Assembly: GCA_036554605.1 (NCBI GenBank)
Contig: DATBMY010000503.1
Span: 1-22,806, forward strand
Reading direction: 5' to 3'
DNA from: DATBMY01 sp036554605
GTDB lineage: Bacteria; Acidobacteriota; Blastocatellia; UBA7656
DNA length: 22,806 nucleotides
The notes beneath the pieces were generated by a model. It was not told where the DNA came from, searched no databases, and saw only the letters and a list, made by a program, of their open reading frames with translations. This document shows positions 21,353 through 22,806 of the stretch, in pieces; positions within the stretch are counted from its first letter, which is position 1, and every line of letters starts with the position of its first letter. The position numbers and the translations under genes were made by a program.

Positions 21353-22621
21353 ATGAGACGAAAACTATATATCTCTATCGCGAACCTTCTGGTCCTGTTC
21401 TCTCTTGCGGTCATCGCAAGCGCGCAGGGAAACGTGATGGCCGGAGTCGGCAAGGCCGATATAACCCCGCCCATCGGCACTCCGCTCGCGGGATACGGCG
21501 GGCGGCTCGGCGGCCCGTCAACCGGCGTGCGCGATCCGTGCGAAGCGCGCGCGCTGGTAATCGATAACGGCACGCATAGGATTGCTTTCGTCTCCGTGGA
21601 TCACCTCGGATATGACCATTCGATGTCCATGCGCGTGCGAACGCTTGCCTCTGAAGCGACCGGCATCCCGATAGAGCACATCTTCGTCATGTCGTCGCAC
21701 ACGCACGCCGGGGGCGGAGCGTTTCTGGAAGCCTTCCCGCTGCTGGCCGGTAAGTACGACCCGAAGATTCGGGATCATTACATAAATCGCGCGGCCGAAG
21801 CCATAATCTCCGCAAGCAAGAACCTGCGGCAGGCCAGTCTTGCATTCGGCTCGGGCGAAGCCCGCGGCATCTCGCGCTTTCGATCCTCCTGGCCGCCAAA
21901 CGGTCCCGTTGATCCTGAGGTCGGTGTGATACGCGTCGACTCGGTTTCAACCGGAAAGCCGATGGCCGTGCTTATGAACTTCGCCGCGCACCCGACGGTG
22001 CTGGGCGCGAAGAACTTCGAATTCTCCGCCGACTTCGTGGGCTATGCGCGGCGGGCGCTTGAAAAGATGATGGGCGGAGACGTGATGGCGATATTCGCCA
22101 ACGGCGCGCAGGGCACCGTGGCGCCGCAGGCGTTCCAGGGTAAAGACGAATGGGAGAGGGCTGAAAACGTCGGCTCAATACTCGCCGCCGAAGTTTATAA
22201 AGTCTGCTTGATGATAAAGCCCCAGCCGTCCGTCGATATTCGCGTCGCCCGTTCGCCAGTACAGATCAAGCCGGTCCCGCCTCCAAAATCGCGCGGCCTG
22301 ATTCAACTCCCGCCCCTTTATGACACGGAACTGAGCGCAATCTCCTTCAATAACCGTATAGCGTTTGTGACCATTCCGGGCGAGCTGAGCAGCATACTGA
22401 ATGCTCAGGTGAAAGAGCGGGGGAAGCTCCTCGGGTTTGAAAATACCTTCATCCTGGGGCTCACAAATGACGCGCTCGGTTATATCATCACCGAAGACGA
22501 GTACCGGCACGAGACCTACGAGTCGAGCATATCGCTTTTCGGGTCCGGCTTCGGCAGCTTCGTAACCAACGAAGCCTTTCAAGCGCTCGAGAAACTGCGG
22601 CCCGCCGCGATAAAGAAATAG
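21353..22621 (+). CDS. Neutral/alkaline ceramidase-like hydrolase, exported
   Basis: A 422-residue protein matching the N-terminal catalytic domain of neutral/alkaline non-lysosomal ceramidases, zinc amidases that cleave the N-acyl bond of ceramide. It has a signal peptide (residues about 1-25, LLVLFSLAVIASAQ), then VGKADITPPIGTPLAGYGGR, a metal-site motif SSHTHAGG (114-121), FAAHPTVLG with H213, SADFVGYARR and NGAQGTVAPQ. True ceramidases have about 650-700 residues including a C-terminal immunoglobulin-like domain, which is absent here. This is therefore the shorter, uncharacterised bacterial subgroup and may act on another amide. The ATG has no clear Shine-Dalgarno because the family B palindrome ends 6 nt before it, so expression may depend on read-through from the SDR gene. 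Confidence 0.88.
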   Translation: MRRKLYISIANLLVLFSLAVIASAQGNVMAGVGKADITPPIGTPLAGYGGRLGGPSTGVRDPCEARALVIDNGTHRIAFVSVDHLGYDHSMSMRVRTLASEATGIPIEHIFVMSSHTHAGGGAFLEAFPLLAGKYDPKIRDHYINRAAEAIISASKNLRQASLAFGSGEARGISRFRSSWPPNGPVDPEVGVIRVDSVSTGKPMAVLMNFAAHPTVLGAKNFEFSADFVGYARRALEKMMGGDVMAIFANGAQGTVAPQAFQGKDEWERAENVGSILAAEVYKVCLMIKPQPSVDIRVARSPVQIKPVPPPKSRGLIQLPPLYDTELSAISFNNRIAFVTIPGELSSILNAQVKERGKLLGFENTFILGLTNDALGYIITEDEYRHETYESSISLFGSGFGSFVTNEAFQALEKLRPAAIKK

Positions 22622-22633
22622 ACGGGCGTTATC

Positions 22634-22680
22634 AAAAAACCGGGGCGGCTACGCTGCCAAGCGCGCAAGGGCCGCCCCGG
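22634..22680 (-). terminator. Intrinsic terminator for the right-edge minus-strand gene
   Basis: A 10-bp perfect GC-rich stem (CCGGGGCGGC at 22640-22649 with its complement at 22671-22680) has a 21-nt loop. On the minus strand it is followed by six T (the A-run at 22634-22639). It therefore terminates transcription coming from the right, about 50 bp after that gene's stop, and may also serve the ceramidase gene from the left. Confidence 0.75.
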
Positions 22681-22731
22681 TCTGAGCTTGATGAATTTTA
22701 CTGCCCGAGAAGAAGTGGGTGCCGGTCCTTC

Positions 22732-22806
22732 CTACTTCTTACCTTTGTTGTTGCCCTTGTTTGCGCCCGCGTTTATGCCCGCGGCCTTTTCAGTAGTTCC
22801 GGCGGC
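22732..22806 (-). CDS. Partial CDS, C-terminal end of an unidentified protein
   Basis: The last 24 codons of a minus-strand gene enter from the right edge, ending GINAGANKGNNKGKK and a TAG stop. The tail is rich in Lys, Asn and Gly and low in hydrophobic residues, as in flexible basic tails. Support comes from the correctly placed intrinsic terminator just downstream. Family and function cannot be told from this fragment. Confidence 0.55.
   Translation of the reverse strand, partial: AAGTTEKAAGINAGANKGNNKGKK

Overview
This is chromosomal sequence from a GC-rich bacterium, about 22.8 kb and densely coding. Several features recall soil Acidobacteriota of the Blastocatellia type: a propeller-type sensor kinase paired with a NarL-like regulator, a Tricorn-type S41 protease, a ceramidase-like secreted hydrolase, many signal peptides and many short palindromic intergenic repeats. 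That placement is inference; there is no rRNA or other phylogenetic marker here. I see no tRNA, rRNA, CRISPR array, phage gene or transposase.

Layout. Positions 141-6340 are on the minus strand, in transcription order: prolyl-tRNA synthetase, a broken two-component sensor gene, its response regulator, and a large di-haem cytochrome c peroxidase/MauG-like protein. A 20-bp dyad motif occurs just before the regulator and again in front of the cytochrome gene. From 6582 on, almost everything is on the plus strand: guaB (IMP dehydrogenase) interrupted by a 452-residue intein, a lipid kinase, a TPR protein, an AlbA/Schlafen-type ATPase-regulator, a Tricorn-like protease overlapping a ComEA-like lipoprotein, a type II asparaginase followed 2 bp later by a class V aminotransferase, a short-chain dehydrogenase and a ceramidase-like hydrolase. 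A minus-strand YkgJ-type cysteine-cluster protein lies at 19353-19919. The C-terminal end of another minus-strand gene, with its terminator, sits at the right edge.

The most unusual content is of three kinds. (1) The guaB intein is placed exactly in front of the catalytic cysteine of IMP dehydrogenase and carries both LAGLIDADG motifs. (2) Two families of structured repeats are present. One has octamer arrays (RGGGTGAA)n plus a hairpin module. Two inverted copies of that module at 20.1-20.3 kb differ by compensatory base changes in a GNRA-loop stem, and a degenerate third copy lies at 11.9 kb. The other is a GC-rich palindrome that fills the gap before the ceramidase gene and also lies in frame inside the lipid kinase coding sequence. 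(3) The sensor kinase gene has lost its whole membrane and catalytic core and also carries a one-base frameshift.
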